Source: Ornithinimicrobium tianjinense (GTDB lineage: Bacteria > Actinomycetota > Actinomycetes > Actinomycetales > Dermatophilaceae). From it: a stretch of DNA of 64,000 nt. The translations under genes were made by a program, and so were the position numbers. Below, piece after piece: positions 1 through 8,453 of this stretch; position 1 is the stretch's first letter, and each line of letters begins with the position of its first letter. Below the pieces are notes generated by a model. The model did not search any database. It saw nothing but the letters and a program-made list of their open reading frames with translations, and had not been told where the DNA came from. The stretch covers positions 878,136 through 942,135 of the forward strand of contig NZ_BMEM01000001.1 in NCBI RefSeq assembly GCF_014636495.1, given 5' to 3'.

Positions 1-411
1 GTCGAGGCGGGCGGCGATGGTGCGCCAGTGCTCCTCGGTGTCCTTGGCCATGATGTCGAAGACGTCCCGCACCGCCTGCGGCGCGGACGCGATGACGTTG
101 AGGTCGACGGGGGCGCGGCCCTCGAGGACGAGGTCGAGCTGCTCGACCTCGAGGCCGAGGCGCTCGCGCAGCGCGGCAGCGGTCACCTTGTCGACGTCGT
201 CGACGGCCTCGGTGCGGGCCAGCTCCTCGAGCGTGGCGGCGGCCTGGTCACGGTGGGCGCGCAGCCCCTCGATCGACAGGTCGTCCAGCTTGTCGTCCTG
301 GCCGGGGACGCCGAGGTAGGTCGCCTCCAGCGGGCTGAGCGCCACCATGGCGTCCAGGTGGGCCTCGGCGAGGCGGTCGATGTCGGTCTGCGGGCGGCTC
401 TGCTCGGTCAC
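1..411 (-). CDS. DUF885 family protein, N-terminal part (cut by window edge)
   Basis: Only the first 137 codons are inside the window; the rest lies to the left. The stretch around residue 105 (DLNVIASAPQAVRDVFDIM) is typical of the DUF885 family, which are large, probably soluble proteins with putative zinc-peptidase character, so the function is only a family guess. The residues seen are acidic and helical with no signal peptide. The GTG start at 411 is chosen because a TAGGTT box ends 6 bases upstream, the leaderless arrangement common in this window. It diverges from the MOSC gene. Confidence 0.75.
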   Translation of the reverse strand, partial: MTEQSRPQTDIDRLAEAHLDAMVALSPLEATYLGVPGQDDKLDDLSIEGLRAHRDQAAATLEELARTEAVDDVDKVTAAALRERLGLEVEQLDLVLEGRAPVDLNVIASAPQAVRDVFDIMAKDTEEHWRTIAARLD

Positions 412-417
412 CGTGGC

Positions 418-423
418 AACCTA
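418..423 (-). promoter_or_regulatory. -10 box TAGGTT of a leaderless promoter for the DUF885 gene
   Basis: Read on the minus strand, TAGGTT is followed by 6 bases and then the GTG at 411, so transcription should begin at or next to the start codon. No Shine-Dalgarno sequence is present. Inferred from spacing only. Confidence 0.55.
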
Positions 424-507
424 CCCCGCGGTCGCGTCGAGGTCGAACGGGTATGGCGCTCCCGCGCCCGTCGCCGGGGAGCGCAGGGCCGCAGCGTCGC
501 GGCTCTG

Positions 508-513
508 TAGGGT
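508..513 (+). promoter_or_regulatory. -10 box TAGGGT of a leaderless promoter for the MOSC gene
   Basis: TAGGGT sits 6 bases upstream of the GTG at 520; there is no Shine-Dalgarno sequence in between. Confidence 0.55.
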
Positions 514-519
514 GGGTCG

Positions 520-1179
520 GTGACCCCGCACGTCCGCTCCGTGAACCTCGCCCGGCCCAAGCCGGAACCGGGCGGCAAGGGCTATCGGACCGGGATCGAC
601 AAGCGGCCCGTGGGGTCGATCGAGGTGTTCGAGCCGGGACCGAGGTATGGCGACGGGCCGGGGGTCGTGGGCGACCATGTCGGGGACGTCGACCACCACG
701 GAGGGGCGCACAAGGCGGTCTACGCCTTCGCGCGGGAGGAGCTCGACCGGTGGGAGGCCGAGCTGCAGCGCGGCCTGCCTGACGGCGGCTTCGGGGAGAA
801 CCTCACGACCGAGGGCATCGACCTCGAGGCGTTGCTGATCAACCAGCGGCTGCGGGTGGGGGAGGAGGTCGTGCTGGAGGTCTCGGTGCCACGCACTCCC
901 TGCGCGACGTTCGCGGGGCACATGGGTGAGAAGGGCTGGGTCCGAAGATTTGCCGAGCGAGGCCGGTGCGGGGTCTATCTCCGTGTGGCGGTGCCCGGCA
1001 CGGTGCACTCCGGGGACACCCTGGAGCTCCTCGAACCGCCCGCTCACGACGTGGACATGCTGACCGCCTTTGCGGCGGCGATGGGTGACGACGAGGCAGC
1101 CAGGCGGGTCGTCGACGCCCGCTGCCTGCCGACGATGTACCACGAGCGGCTGGTCCGCCGGCTCACCGCCCGGCCCTGA
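520..1179 (+). CDS. MOSC domain-containing protein (YiiM-like)
   Basis: 219 residues. The order of conserved pieces (RPVGSIEV near the N-terminus, GDHVGDVDHHGG around residue 50, GGFGENLTTEGI near residue 90, then PRTPCATFAGHM with a conserved cysteine near residue 128) is that of the MOSC/YiiM family. MOSC proteins bind the molybdenum cofactor or pass sulfur through the conserved Cys; YiiM-type members reduce N-hydroxylated substrates. The C-terminal 50 residues form the helical extension usual for YiiM-like members. The GTG start fits the leaderless promoter at 508. Cytosolic; no operon partner is visible, the next gene is convergent. Confidence 0.85.
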   Translation: MTPHVRSVNLARPKPEPGGKGYRTGIDKRPVGSIEVFEPGPRYGDGPGVVGDHVGDVDHHGGAHKAVYAFAREELDRWEAELQRGLPDGGFGENLTTEGIDLEALLINQRLRVGEEVVLEVSVPRTPCATFAGHMGEKGWVRRFAERGRCGVYLRVAVPGTVHSGDTLELLEPPAHDVDMLTAFAAAMGDDEAARRVVDARCLPTMYHERLVRRLTARP

Positions 1180-1222
1180 GCGGAGGGGGCGCGAGGGGCA
1201 GGCGGGGCAGAAGCGTCGCGCA

Positions 1223-1295
1223 CCGTCCCGTGAGAGACCGTCACGTGGAAGTCGGAGACGGTCCCGAGAATCGCGTGACGATCTTCACGGGACGG
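1223..1295. terminator. Nested inverted repeat between convergent genes
   Basis: Outer arms CCGTCCCGTGA (1223-1233) and TCACGGGACGG (1285-1295) pair perfectly over 11 bp, and inner arms CGTCACG (1239-1245) and CGTGACG (1274-1280) pair over 7 bp. It lies in the 163-bp gap between the MOSC gene (+) and accE (-). A bidirectional terminator is the simplest reading, but the roughly 73-base structure is larger than the others in the window. Confidence 0.45.
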
Positions 1296-1342
1296 GCTCT
1301 GGCCTGCCCGCGACCGGTGCGGAGCGCGCTCCCGGTCGGGTG

Positions 1343-1600
1343 TCAGCGGGGCAGCGCGGAGGCTCGCCAGCCGCCGGGCCCGACGGCCGGGCGGGGGCGG
1401 GCGAAGCGCGAGCGGGCGGTCCACAGGGTGCGCCGTGAGCCAGCCGAGCCGTCGCCCGCGCTGCCGGCGCTCCCGCCCGAGGCGGCGGTGAGCACCACGG
1501 TCAGGGCCGCGAGCTGCTCGGGGGTCGGGTTGCCGCGCTCGATCCGGATCACCGGCGGCTCCGGCTGCGCCACGTCGCCCGTGGTCTCCTCGGTGCTCAC
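1343..1600 (-). CDS. accE: Acyl-CoA carboxylase epsilon subunit
   Basis: 85 residues. The segment [18 protein letters not shown] (residues 15-32) is the hallmark of the small actinobacterial epsilon subunit, which binds and stimulates the carboxyltransferase beta subunit. The C-terminal half is Arg/Gly/Ala-rich and poorly conserved, as usual. The GTG start overlaps the stop of the beta-subunit gene by 4 bases (GTGA), implying translational coupling and equal expression. The biotin-carrying alpha subunit is not in this window. Confidence 0.9.
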   Translation of the reverse strand: MSTEETTGDVAQPEPPVIRIERGNPTPEQLAALTVVLTAASGGSAGSAGDGSAGSRRTLWTARSRFARPRPAVGPGGWRASALPR

Positions 1601-3228
1601 AGCGGGATGTTCCCGTGCTTGCGGGGAGCCCGGTTGGAGCGCTTGGACCGCAGGTGGCGCAGCGCGCGGGCGACCTCGACGCGGGTGTGCGACGGCTCGA
1701 TGACGGCGTCGACGTAGCCGCGCTCGGCGGCGATGTAGGGGTTGGCCAGGGTGTTCTCGTACTCCTGGATGCGGCGCGCGCGCTCGGCCTCCACATCACC
1801 GCCCTCCGCGGCGACGGCCGCGAGCTCGCGGCGGTAGAGGATGTTGGCCGCACCCTGGGCGCCCATCACCGCGATCTGCGCCGTGGGCCAGGCGAGGTTG
1901 ATGTCGGCCCCGAGGTGCTTGGAGCCCATGACGTCGTAGGCGCCGCCGTAGGCCTTGCGGGTGATGATCGTCACGAGCGGCACGGTGGCCTCGGCGTAGG
2001 CGTAGAGCAGCTTGGCCCCGCGCCGGATGATGCCGCCGAACTCCTGGTCGGTGCCCGGCAGGAAGCCCGGGACGTCCACGAAGGTCAGGATCGGGATGTT
2101 GAACGCGTCGCAGGTCCGCACGAAGCGCGCGGCCTTCTCCGAGGCGTCGATGTCGAGCGTGCCCGCGAGCTGCATCGGCTGGTTGGCGACGATGCCCACC
2201 GAGCGCCCCTCGACGCGGCCGTAGCCGACGACGATGTTGGGCGCGAACAGCGGCTGGACCTCCAGGAAGTCACCGTCGTCCAGCACGGCGCGGACCGCCT
2301 CGGTGATGTCGTAGGGCACGTTGGCCGAGTCGGGGATGAGGGTGTTGAGCGCCTCGTCGTCGGCGGTGACCTCCTCGTCCGGCTCCACGTCGTAGGCGGG
2401 CGGGTCCTCGAGGTTGTTCTGCGGCAGGTAGCTCAGCAGCTCCTTGACGTACTCGATCGCGTCGTCCTCGTCGCTGCCCATGTAGTGCGCCACGCCCGAG
2501 GTGGTGTTGTGCGTCCGCGCGCCACCGAGCTCCTCGAAGGTGACGTCCTCCCCGGTCACGGTCTTGATGACGTCGGGGCCCGTGATGAACATGTGCGACG
2601 TCTGGTCGACCATCACGACGAAGTCGGTGATCGCGGGGGAGTAGACGGCCCCGCCCGCGCACGGGCCCATGACCAGCGAGATCTGCGGGATCACGCCGGA
2701 GGCGTGCACGTTGCGCTTGAAGATCTCGGCGTAGAGCCCGAGCGCGACCACGCCCTCCTGGATCCGGGCGCCGCCGGAGTCGTTGATCCCGACGACCGGG
2801 CAGCCGATCTTCATCGCCAGGTCCATGACCTTGACGATCTTCTCGCCGAAGACCTCGCCGAGCGACCCGCCGAACACCGTGAAGTCCTGGGCGAAGACCG
2901 CCACCGGCCGCCCGTCGACCGTGCCGTAGCCGGTGACGACGCCGTCACCGTAGGGCCGGTTGCGCTCCTGCCCGAACGCGGTGGAACGGTGCCGCGCGAG
3001 CGCGTCCAGCTCGGTGAACGACCCCTCGTCCAGGAGCGCCTCGATGCGCTCGCGCGCGGTCTTCTTGCCCTTGGCGTGCTGCTTCTCGACAGCCTTCGCC
3101 GACCCGGCGTGGACGGCCTCGTCGATGCGGGCCCGGTGGTCGGCCAGACGGCCCGCGGTGGTCTGCAGGTCGGGCCCCGCCGCAGTCGGCGCAGCGGTCA
3201 CCTCATCGGCGTTGACGGTGTCGGTCAT
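1597..3228 (-). CDS. pccB: Acyl-CoA (propionyl-CoA) carboxylase beta subunit
   Basis: 543 residues, full length for the AccD5/PccB family. It transfers carboxyl from biotin carried by the alpha subunit to propionyl- or acetyl-CoA, giving methylmalonyl- or malonyl-CoA for lipid synthesis. The N-domain shows [27 protein letters not shown] and [16 protein letters not shown]; the C-domain shows [21 protein letters not shown] and [19 protein letters not shown], the glycine-rich oxyanion-hole segments. ATG at 3228 is preceded, 7 bases away, by a TAAGTT box, so the mRNA is probably leaderless. Coupled to accE downstream and divergent from biotin ligase, which modifies the partner subunit. Substrate chain length cannot be told from sequence. 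Confidence 0.95.
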   Translation of the reverse strand: MTDTVNADEVTAAPTAAGPDLQTTAGRLADHRARIDEAVHAGSAKAVEKQHAKGKKTARERIEALLDEGSFTELDALARHRSTAFGQERNRPYGDGVVTGYGTVDGRPVAVFAQDFTVFGGSLGEVFGEKIVKVMDLAMKIGCPVVGINDSGGARIQEGVVALGLYAEIFKRNVHASGVIPQISLVMGPCAGGAVYSPAITDFVVMVDQTSHMFITGPDVIKTVTGEDVTFEELGGARTHNTTSGVAHYMGSDEDDAIEYVKELLSYLPQNNLEDPPAYDVEPDEEVTADDEALNTLIPDSANVPYDITEAVRAVLDDGDFLEVQPLFAPNIVVGYGRVEGRSVGIVANQPMQLAGTLDIDASEKAARFVRTCDAFNIPILTFVDVPGFLPGTDQEFGGIIRRGAKLLYAYAEATVPLVTIITRKAYGGAYDVMGSKHLGADINLAWPTAQIAVMGAQGAANILYRRELAAVAAEGGDVEAERARRIQEYENTLANPYIAAERGYVDAVIEPSHTRVEVARALRHLRSKRSNRAPRKHGNIPL

Positions 3229-3235
3229 GGGGGAC

Positions 3236-3241
3236 AACTTA
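3236..3241 (-). promoter_or_regulatory. -10 box TAAGTT for pccB, overlapping the birA -10 box
   Basis: On the minus strand TAAGTT lies 7 bases upstream of the pccB ATG. It shares positions 3240-3241 (TA) with the forward box of birA, so the two leaderless promoters are fused back to back in a 24-bp intergenic gap. Confidence 0.55.
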
Positions 3242-3245
3242 GCCT
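3240..3245 (+). promoter_or_regulatory. -10 box TAGCCT for birA
   Basis: TAGCCT ends 7 bases before the birA ATG at 3253, with no Shine-Dalgarno. It overlaps the opposing pccB box by two bases. Confidence 0.6.
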
Positions 3246-3252
3246 TGTCGGC

Positions 3253-4044
3253 ATGAATTCGTTGCGCTGGGCCTCGCCCGAGCACCACGAGTCCGTGGGC
3301 TCGACCAACGTCGAGGCGCTGGCCGGTCCGCGCCCCGGGCGCGTGGTCGTGGCCGACCACCAGTCCGCGGGCCAGGGCCGCCTCGGACGCACCTGGGAGT
3401 CCCCTCCCCGCACCGGTATGGCGATCAGCGCGGTGGTCCCCGCCCTCCCCTCCGCGACGCTCGGCTGGCTGCCCCTCGCGGCCGGTCTCGCGCTCGCGTT
3501 GGCGCTCGAGGAGAGCCGCTGGCCGGTGAGCGCCAGCCTGAAGTGGCCCAACGACGTCCTCGTCCCGCTGCGCGACGGGGGCTCGGCGGTGCTGGAGGCC
3601 GACGGAGTGCGCTGGGGGAAGGTGGCCGGCGTCCTGTGCCAGGTGGCGACGAACGGGTCGATCGTCGTCGGCACGGGCGTCAACGTCGACCACACCCCCG
3701 ACCAGCTCCCGGTCCCCACCGCCACCTCCTGGCGGCTCGCCCGGGCGCAGGGCACCCCGGCCCCCCTGCCGGCGGGCGCGCGGGAGGAGCTGCTCACGGC
3801 ATACCTCTCCCACCTCGCCGACGCCCACGGCCGGCTGGCCGAGGGCGAGGTGGCGGCGGTCCGCGGCGCCTATCTGCAGCGCTGCCTGACCCTCGGACGG
3901 CCGGTGCGCCTGCACCTGCCGACGGGCGGCACCCTCGAGGGCACGGCGGTGGACCTCGACGCCGACGGCGCTCTCGTGCTCGAGGACGCACGCGGGCGGA
4001 CCGTCCACCGCGCCGGTGACGTGGAGCACGTCCGGCACCAGTAG
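3253..4044 (+). CDS. birA: Biotin--[acetyl-CoA-carboxylase] ligase
   Basis: 263 residues. It makes biotinyl-AMP and attaches biotin to the carboxylase alpha subunit. GQGRLGRTW (residues 40-48) is the biotinyl-AMP-binding loop and KWPNDV (97-102) carries the catalytic Lys; GKVAGVL and GTGVNV follow, and the C-terminal SH3-like domain ends at GDVEHV. There is no N-terminal winged helix, so this is a monofunctional ligase, not a bio-operon repressor. The frame is open far upstream on this strand, but that is antisense to pccB; ATG 3253 is supported by the -10 box at 3240. Pairs functionally with pccB-accE next door. Confidence 0.93.
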   Translation: MNSLRWASPEHHESVGSTNVEALAGPRPGRVVVADHQSAGQGRLGRTWESPPRTGMAISAVVPALPSATLGWLPLAAGLALALALEESRWPVSASLKWPNDVLVPLRDGGSAVLEADGVRWGKVAGVLCQVATNGSIVVGTGVNVDHTPDQLPVPTATSWRLARAQGTPAPLPAGAREELLTAYLSHLADAHGRLAEGEVAAVRGAYLQRCLTLGRPVRLHLPTGGTLEGTAVDLDADGALVLEDARGRTVHRAGDVEHVRHQ

Positions 4045-4047
4045 CCT
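4042..4047 (+). promoter_or_regulatory. -10 box TAGCCT for the enoyl-CoA hydratase gene, containing the birA stop codon
   Basis: TAGCCT starts with the TAG stop codon of birA and ends 8 bases before the ATG at 4056. The next gene thus has its own leaderless promoter built on the previous stop. Confidence 0.55.
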
Positions 4048-4055
4048 GGCTCGTC

Positions 4056-4850
4056 ATGGACGCACCGACGATGCTGCAGCTCACCTGCCACGGCGACGCC
4101 GGCCACGTGGTGGAGGTCGCCCTCGACCGGCCCTCGGCGATGAACGCCATCAGCACCGCCTTCGCCGAGGAGATCACCGCCACCACCGCGCGGCTCGCGG
4201 CCGACCCCTCGGTCCGCGCCGTCGTCATCACGAGCACGCACGAGCGCGCCTTCTGCGTGGGCGCCGACCTCAAGGAGCGCAACGGCTTCACCGACGCGCA
4301 GATGATGGACCACCGGCTCGTGTCCAAGCTGGCCTACCGCGGCGTGCTCGACCTGCCCGTTCCCGCGGTCGCCGCGGTGGAGGGCTTCGCCCTCGGAGGA
4401 GGTATGGAGATCGCGCTCAGCTGCGACCTGATCGTCGCGGGGGAGGGGGCCACGGTGGCCCTGCCCGAGGTGGGCGTCGGCGTGATCCCCGGTGGTGGCG
4501 GCACCCAGCTGCTCACCCGGCGGGTCGGGTGGTCGCGGGCGGCGTCGATGATCTTCACCGCCCGCCGCCTGACGGCGGCCGAGGGCGGTGCGCTGGGGGT
4601 GCTCGACGAGGTGGTGCCCGCCGGGACGGCACGCGACCGCGCGCTGGAGATCGCCGCGCAGATCGCCGCGAACTCGCCGGTCGCCGTCCGCAACGCCAAG
4701 AAGGCGATGCGGCTGGGCATGGGCGCCGACCTCGCGGCCGGCCTGGAGATCGAGGACGGCTGCTGGCGGGCGACCGCCTTCAGCGGTGACCGCAAGGAGG
4801 GCGTGGCCGCGTTCGCGGAGAAGCGCACCCCGGAGTGGCCGGGCCACTGA
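4056..4850 (+). CDS. Enoyl-CoA hydratase/isomerase family protein
   Basis: 264 residues, standard crotonase length. It would hydrate trans-2-enoyl-CoA in fatty-acid or amino-acid breakdown. The fold signatures are present: FCVGADLKERN (oxyanion hole, about residues 66-76), ALGGGMEIALSCDL (first catalytic Glu region) and LPEVGVGVIPGGGGTQ (second catalytic Glu), so both acid residues appear to be retained. Downstream the two-component genes follow at 13 bases, so read-through is possible. Which acyl-CoA it uses is unknown. Confidence 0.9.
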   Translation: MDAPTMLQLTCHGDAGHVVEVALDRPSAMNAISTAFAEEITATTARLAADPSVRAVVITSTHERAFCVGADLKERNGFTDAQMMDHRLVSKLAYRGVLDLPVPAVAAVEGFALGGGMEIALSCDLIVAGEGATVALPEVGVGVIPGGGGTQLLTRRVGWSRAASMIFTARRLTAAEGGALGVLDEVVPAGTARDRALEIAAQIAANSPVAVRNAKKAMRLGMGADLAAGLEIEDGCWRATAFSGDRKEGVAAFAEKRTPEWPGH

Positions 4851-4863
4851 GAGGACGACCGAG

Positions 4864-5556
4864 ATGACCAAGGTCCTGCTCGCCGAGGACGACGCGGCGA
4901 TCTCCGAGCCGCTCGCGCGCGCCCTGCGCAGGGAGGGCTACGAGGTCCTCCTCGCCGCCGACGGGCGCGCGGCGCTGGCCGAGGCGACGCGCCAACCGGC
5001 TCCCGACCTCCTCATCCTCGACCTGGGCCTGCCGCTCCTCGACGGTCTCGACGTCTGCCGGGCGCTGCGGGAGGCCGGCGTGCTCGTGCCGGTGCTCATG
5101 CTCACCGCCCGCACCGACGAGATCGACACGGTGGTCGGGCTGGACGCCGGCGCCGACGACTACGTCGCCAAGCCGTTCCGGCTGGGGGAGCTGCTGGCGC
5201 GCGTCCGGGCCCTGCTGCGGCGCGGTCCGGAGCCGTCGCGGTCCGCCTCCGGCGCCCAGGGTGGCGCGCTCCAGATGGACGTGCGTGCGCGCCGGGTCTT
5301 CCTGCACGACAAGGAGATCCGCCTGACCACCAAGGAGTTCGAGCTGCTGCGCGTGCTGATGCGTGAGGAGGGACGGGTCGTCTCGCGCGAGGTGCTGATG
5401 CGCGAGGTGTGGGACAGCTGGTTCGGGTCGACCAAGACCCTGGACATGCACGTCTCGGTCCTGCGCCGCAAGATCGGCGACGACGCGACGGACCCGAGCC
5501 ACATCGTCACGGTCCGCGGGGTGGGCTTCCGCTTCCAGAACGCTCCCCAGGGCTGA
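4864..5556 (+). CDS. OmpR/PhoB-family response regulator
   Basis: 230 residues. Receiver domain residues 1-115 with acidic pocket E8/D9/D10, phospho-acceptor D53 (LLILDLGLP) and the TAR...KPF switch residues; winged-helix DNA-binding domain about 133-228 with the usual RRKIG and TVRGVGFRF ends. It acts as the output of the kinase that follows 3 bases after its stop. The ATG is preceded by GAGAGGACGACCGAG, a modest ribosome site. The signal and the regulon are not evident from neighbours. Confidence 0.92.
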   Translation: MTKVLLAEDDAAISEPLARALRREGYEVLLAADGRAALAEATRQPAPDLLILDLGLPLLDGLDVCRALREAGVLVPVLMLTARTDEIDTVVGLDAGADDYVAKPFRLGELLARVRALLRRGPEPSRSASGAQGGALQMDVRARRVFLHDKEIRLTTKEFELLRVLMREEGRVVSREVLMREVWDSWFGSTKTLDMHVSVLRRKIGDDATDPSHIVTVRGVGFRFQNAPQG

Positions 5557-5559
5557 GCC

Positions 5560-6624
5560 GTGCGGGCCGTCTTCCGCGAGCTCGCGCTCCGGGTGGCGCT
5601 CGTGGGTCTCGGCACGGCGCTGGTCGTGGCGGGCGTCGTGGCGTGGCTGCTGGCCCAGGCCCGCAGGGCGACCTGGCTGGCCGACGGGGGCCACCTGCCC
5701 GTGTGGCTGGCGGCACTGGCGGCGGCGGTCGGCGCCGCGGTGGTGGTGCTCGCGACGCTGGGTATGGCGCGCTCGATGGCTGATCGGGCGGCCGAGACGG
5801 TGGCCGCGCCGCTGCGCCGCCTCGCCCACCGCACCGACGAGATGGCCTCGGGCGGCTTCGCCCTGGACCCGCAGACCCGGCCCGGGCGGCTGGTGGATCC
5901 GGAGCCCTGGCAGGGCGGCCTGCGCGAGATCGACGCGGTGGCGCGCGAGGTCGACCGGCACCACGGCACCTTCGCCCGGATGCTGGTCTCGGAGCGGTCG
6001 TTCGCGGCCGACGCCTCGCACCAGCTGCGGACGCCCCTGGCCGCGCTGCTGCTGCGCCTGGAGGAGGTGGCCCAGGCCGACGACGTGGCCGTGGCCCGCA
6101 CCGAGGCGGAGATCGCGATCGGCCAGGTCGAGCGGCTCACCGGCGTCGTCGACGAGCTGCTGCGCCGCACCCGGGCCGGTCACGCCAGCGGCGGGGGCCT
6201 GACGGCGGTCGACGTGGTGCTCGCCGGCCTGGACGAGGAGTGGGGGCCGGCCTTCGCCGAGGCGGGACGCAGCGTCGGGCTCACCTGCGAGCGCGGCGTC
6301 ATCGTCGAGAGCAGCCCGTCCGTGGTCTCGCAGGTGCTCAACGCCCTCCTGGAGAACGCCCTCGTCCACGGCGGCGGCGCGGTGCGGCTGCACGTGGGCC
6401 GCTCCGGCCCCTCCGCGGTGTTCTCCGTGGCCGACGAGGGGTCGGGCATCGCGGAGGAGATGGCGAGGGCGGTCTTCGAGCGTGCCGTGACGACGGGGGC
6501 CGGCACCGGGCTGGGACTGGCCGTGGCCCGTGAATCGGCCGAGTCCGTGGGCGGTCGGCTGGAGCTGACCAGCACGACGCCCACGGTCTTCTCGCTCTAC
6601 CTGCCGCTGGCCGACACACCCTGA
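5560..6624 (+). CDS. Sensor histidine kinase
   Basis: 354 residues, GTG start. Two membrane helices (about residues 9-31 and 46-70) enclose a very short outer loop, so it probably senses the membrane or a partner protein rather than a soluble ligand. A HAMP-like linker leads to the dimerisation box ADASHQLRTPLAALLL with phospho-acceptor H154; the ATPase domain has an N-box (NALLENALVHGG), DEGSGI and GTGLGLAVARES. Forms a pair with the response regulator just upstream. The 3' end overlaps the convergent GtrA gene by 28 bases, so the two transcripts are partly antisense. Confidence 0.92.
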   Translation: MRAVFRELALRVALVGLGTALVVAGVVAWLLAQARRATWLADGGHLPVWLAALAAAVGAAVVVLATLGMARSMADRAAETVAAPLRRLAHRTDEMASGGFALDPQTRPGRLVDPEPWQGGLREIDAVAREVDRHHGTFARMLVSERSFAADASHQLRTPLAALLLRLEEVAQADDVAVARTEAEIAIGQVERLTGVVDELLRRTRAGHASGGGLTAVDVVLAGLDEEWGPAFAEAGRSVGLTCERGVIVESSPSVVSQVLNALLENALVHGGGAVRLHVGRSGPSAVFSVADEGSGIAEEMARAVFERAVTTGAGTGLGLAVARESAESVGGRLELTSTTPTVFSLYLPLADTP

Positions 6625-7163
6625 GGTGCGGCGGGGCCCGCGTCCCCCTCGCCGACGGCGCGGTCCGTGACCTCCAGCTCCTCGGCCTCCAGCTCCCCCC
6701 GGAAGACGAAGGAGCGGTAGGCCCAGAAGCGGAACAGCGTCCCCAGCACCAGGCCCACGCCGTTGCCCGACACGTTGTCGGCCAGCTGGCTGTCCAGGCC
6801 CAGCACGTAGCGCGAGAAGGCGAGGCACGCGAGCGCGATGGCCAGACCCAGCACGTTGAAGACGACGAACAGCGCGAACTCGTGGGCAACGGCCTGGCTG
6901 CGGCGGTGCCGGAAGGTCCACAGCCGGTTGCCCAGCCACGAGAACACCGTGGCCACGGCCGTCGCGATGACCTTCGCCGTCAGGGGGTGGGCGTGCAGCA
7001 CCCCCTGCTCGCCGCCGGGCAGGCCGAAGGCGAGCAGGTTGTAGATGGCGGCGTCCACGACGAACGCCAGGGCCCCGATGGTGCCGAACTTCGCCACCTC
7101 GCGCGCCAGGATGTCGTACGCGTTCCGCAACCGGGTGAGCAGGGAGGGGCGGTCGGGGGTCAC
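6597..7163 (-). CDS. GtrA family membrane protein
   Basis: 188 residues with four hydrophobic segments in the GtrA pattern, beginning EVAKFGTIGALAFVVDAAIYNLL and including FSWLGNRLWTFR near residue 80 and GTLFRFWAYRSFVFRG near 150. GtrA proteins are thought to help flip or transfer polyprenyl-phosphate-linked sugars for cell-wall polysaccharides. The C-terminal tail is acidic then Ala/Gly-rich and cytosolic. GTG at 7163 is 6 bases from a TAGACT box. In M. tuberculosis a GtrA homologue also sits beside purK, so the position is ancestral (recalled, not computed). Confidence 0.9.
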   Translation of the reverse strand: MTPDRPSLLTRLRNAYDILAREVAKFGTIGALAFVVDAAIYNLLAFGLPGGEQGVLHAHPLTAKVIATAVATVFSWLGNRLWTFRHRRSQAVAHEFALFVVFNVLGLAIALACLAFSRYVLGLDSQLADNVSGNGVGLVLGTLFRFWAYRSFVFRGELEAEELEVTDRAVGEGDAGPAAPQGVSASGR

Positions 7164-7169
7164 CGGAGG

Positions 7170-7175
7170 AGTCTA
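7170..7175 (-). promoter_or_regulatory. -10 box TAGACT for the GtrA gene
   Basis: Minus-strand TAGACT, 6 bases before the GTG at 7163; leaderless layout. Confidence 0.5.
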
Positions 7176-7190
7176 CGGGCCGGGGCTGGG

Positions 7191-7196
7191 TAGGGT
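7191..7196 (+). promoter_or_regulatory. -10 box TAGGGT for purK-purE
   Basis: TAGGGT ends 6 bases before the purK GTG at 7203. It diverges from the GtrA promoter within a 39-bp gap. Confidence 0.55.
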
Positions 7197-7202
7197 CTGT
7201 GC

Positions 7203-8453
7203 GTGACATCTGCGCCCCAGCCCCCCACGCACCACCACCGTCCCCGCCGTGCCGAGGGCGGATTCCCCGTCGTCGGCATCGTCGGCGGCGGCCAGCTCGC
7301 CCGGATGTGCCAGCCTCCGGCCGTGGCCCTGTCGCTGACCGTCTCGGTGCTCGCCGAGTCGGAGTCGGCGAGCGCGGCCCTCGTGGTCCCGCACAGCCCG
7401 GTCGGCCACCACACCGACCTGGACGCGCTGCGGGCCTGGGCGCAGCACTGCGACGTCGTGACCTTCGACCACGAGCACGTGCCGCAGGAGGTGCTGGCGG
7501 CGCTCGCGGCGGACGGGGTCGAGCTGCACCCCAGCCCTGACGCCCTCGTCTACGCCCAGGACAAGCTCGCCATGCGCGAGCGGCTCACCGCGCTCGGCCT
7601 GCCCTGCCCGCGGTGGACCCGCGCCCGCACCGCCGAGGAGGTGGAGGCGTTCGCCGCCGAGGTCGGCTGGCCGTTGGTCGTCAAGGCCCCGCGCGGCGGC
7701 TACGACGGCAAGGGGGTCCAGGTATGCCGTGAGCCGGCCGAGGTGGAGCCGTGGCTCTCGGGCGTGGGCGAGGGTGGCCTGGCCGACGGGCTGCTCCTCG
7801 AGGAGGCCGTCGACTTCACCCGCGAGCTGTCGATCATGGTCGGCCGCAGCCCCTCCGGGCAGGCGGCGGCGTGGCCGGTGGTGGAGACCGTCCAGGAGGG
7901 CGGGATCAACACCGAGGTGCTGGCCCCCGCGCCCGGCCTCGACCCCGACCTGGCGACCTCGCTCACCGAGGGGGCGCTGCGGATCGCCGGCGAGCTCGGG
8001 GTGACGGGCGTGATGGCCGTCGAGGTCTTCGAGGTGACCCGGGTGGGCCCCGACGGGGGGACGCGCGCGGCATACCTCGTCAACGAGCTGGCCATGCGCC
8101 CGCACAACAGCGGGCACTGGACCATCGACGGCTCGGTGACCAGCCAGTTCGAGCAGCACCTGCGCGCTGTGCTCGACCTGCCGCTGGGCGACCCGTCGGC
8201 CCGCGATGCCTGGACCGCGTCGGCGAACGTGCTGGGCGGCGACTACGCCGAGCTGTACGGCACCTACAAGCACCTGATGGCCCGGGACCCTGGCCTGAAG
8301 ATCCACCTCTACGGCAAGGGCGTGCGCCCGGGCCGCAAGCTCGGCCACGTCACCGTCTACGGAGGGCGCAGCGGCGACCTGCATTCCCTGGAGGCGCTGC
8401 GCGAGCGCGCGCGGCACGCCGCCGACTACCTGCAAGGAGTGGTGACCGAATGA
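7203..8453 (+). CDS. purK: 5-(carboxyamino)imidazole ribonucleotide synthase
   Basis: 416 residues. ATP-grasp enzyme converting AIR plus bicarbonate to N5-CAIR in purine synthesis. [12 protein letters not shown] (about residues 24-35) is the N-terminal nucleotide-binding start, DKLAMRERL marks the second domain, and [16 protein letters not shown] near residue 160 is the grasp loop; [17 protein letters not shown] near 300 holds the metal and substrate contacts. The first 20 residues (His/Pro-rich) are not conserved. The stop overlaps the purE start by 4 bases (ATGA), so the two consecutive steps are translationally coupled. Confidence 0.96.
   Translation: MTSAPQPPTHHHRPRRAEGGFPVVGIVGGGQLARMCQPPAVALSLTVSVLAESESASAALVVPHSPVGHHTDLDALRAWAQHCDVVTFDHEHVPQEVLAALAADGVELHPSPDALVYAQDKLAMRERLTALGLPCPRWTRARTAEEVEAFAAEVGWPLVVKAPRGGYDGKGVQVCREPAEVEPWLSGVGEGGLADGLLLEEAVDFTRELSIMVGRSPSGQAAAWPVVETVQEGGINTEVLAPAPGLDPDLATSLTEGALRIAGELGVTGVMAVEVFEVTRVGPDGGTRAAYLVNELAMRPHNSGHWTIDGSVTSQFEQHLRAVLDLPLGDPSARDAWTASANVLGGDYAELYGTYKHLMARDPGLKIHLYGKGVRPGRKLGHVTVYGGRSGDLHSLEALRERARHAADYLQGVVTE

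Noticed and set aside
421-1143. Minus-strand frame overlapping the MOSC gene
   Set aside because: No known motif; the MOSC protein on the plus strand is well supported.
1597-4038. A single minus-strand reading frame of 813 codons
   Set aside because: Only the part from 3228 down is the carboxylase; the rest is antisense to birA with no family pattern.
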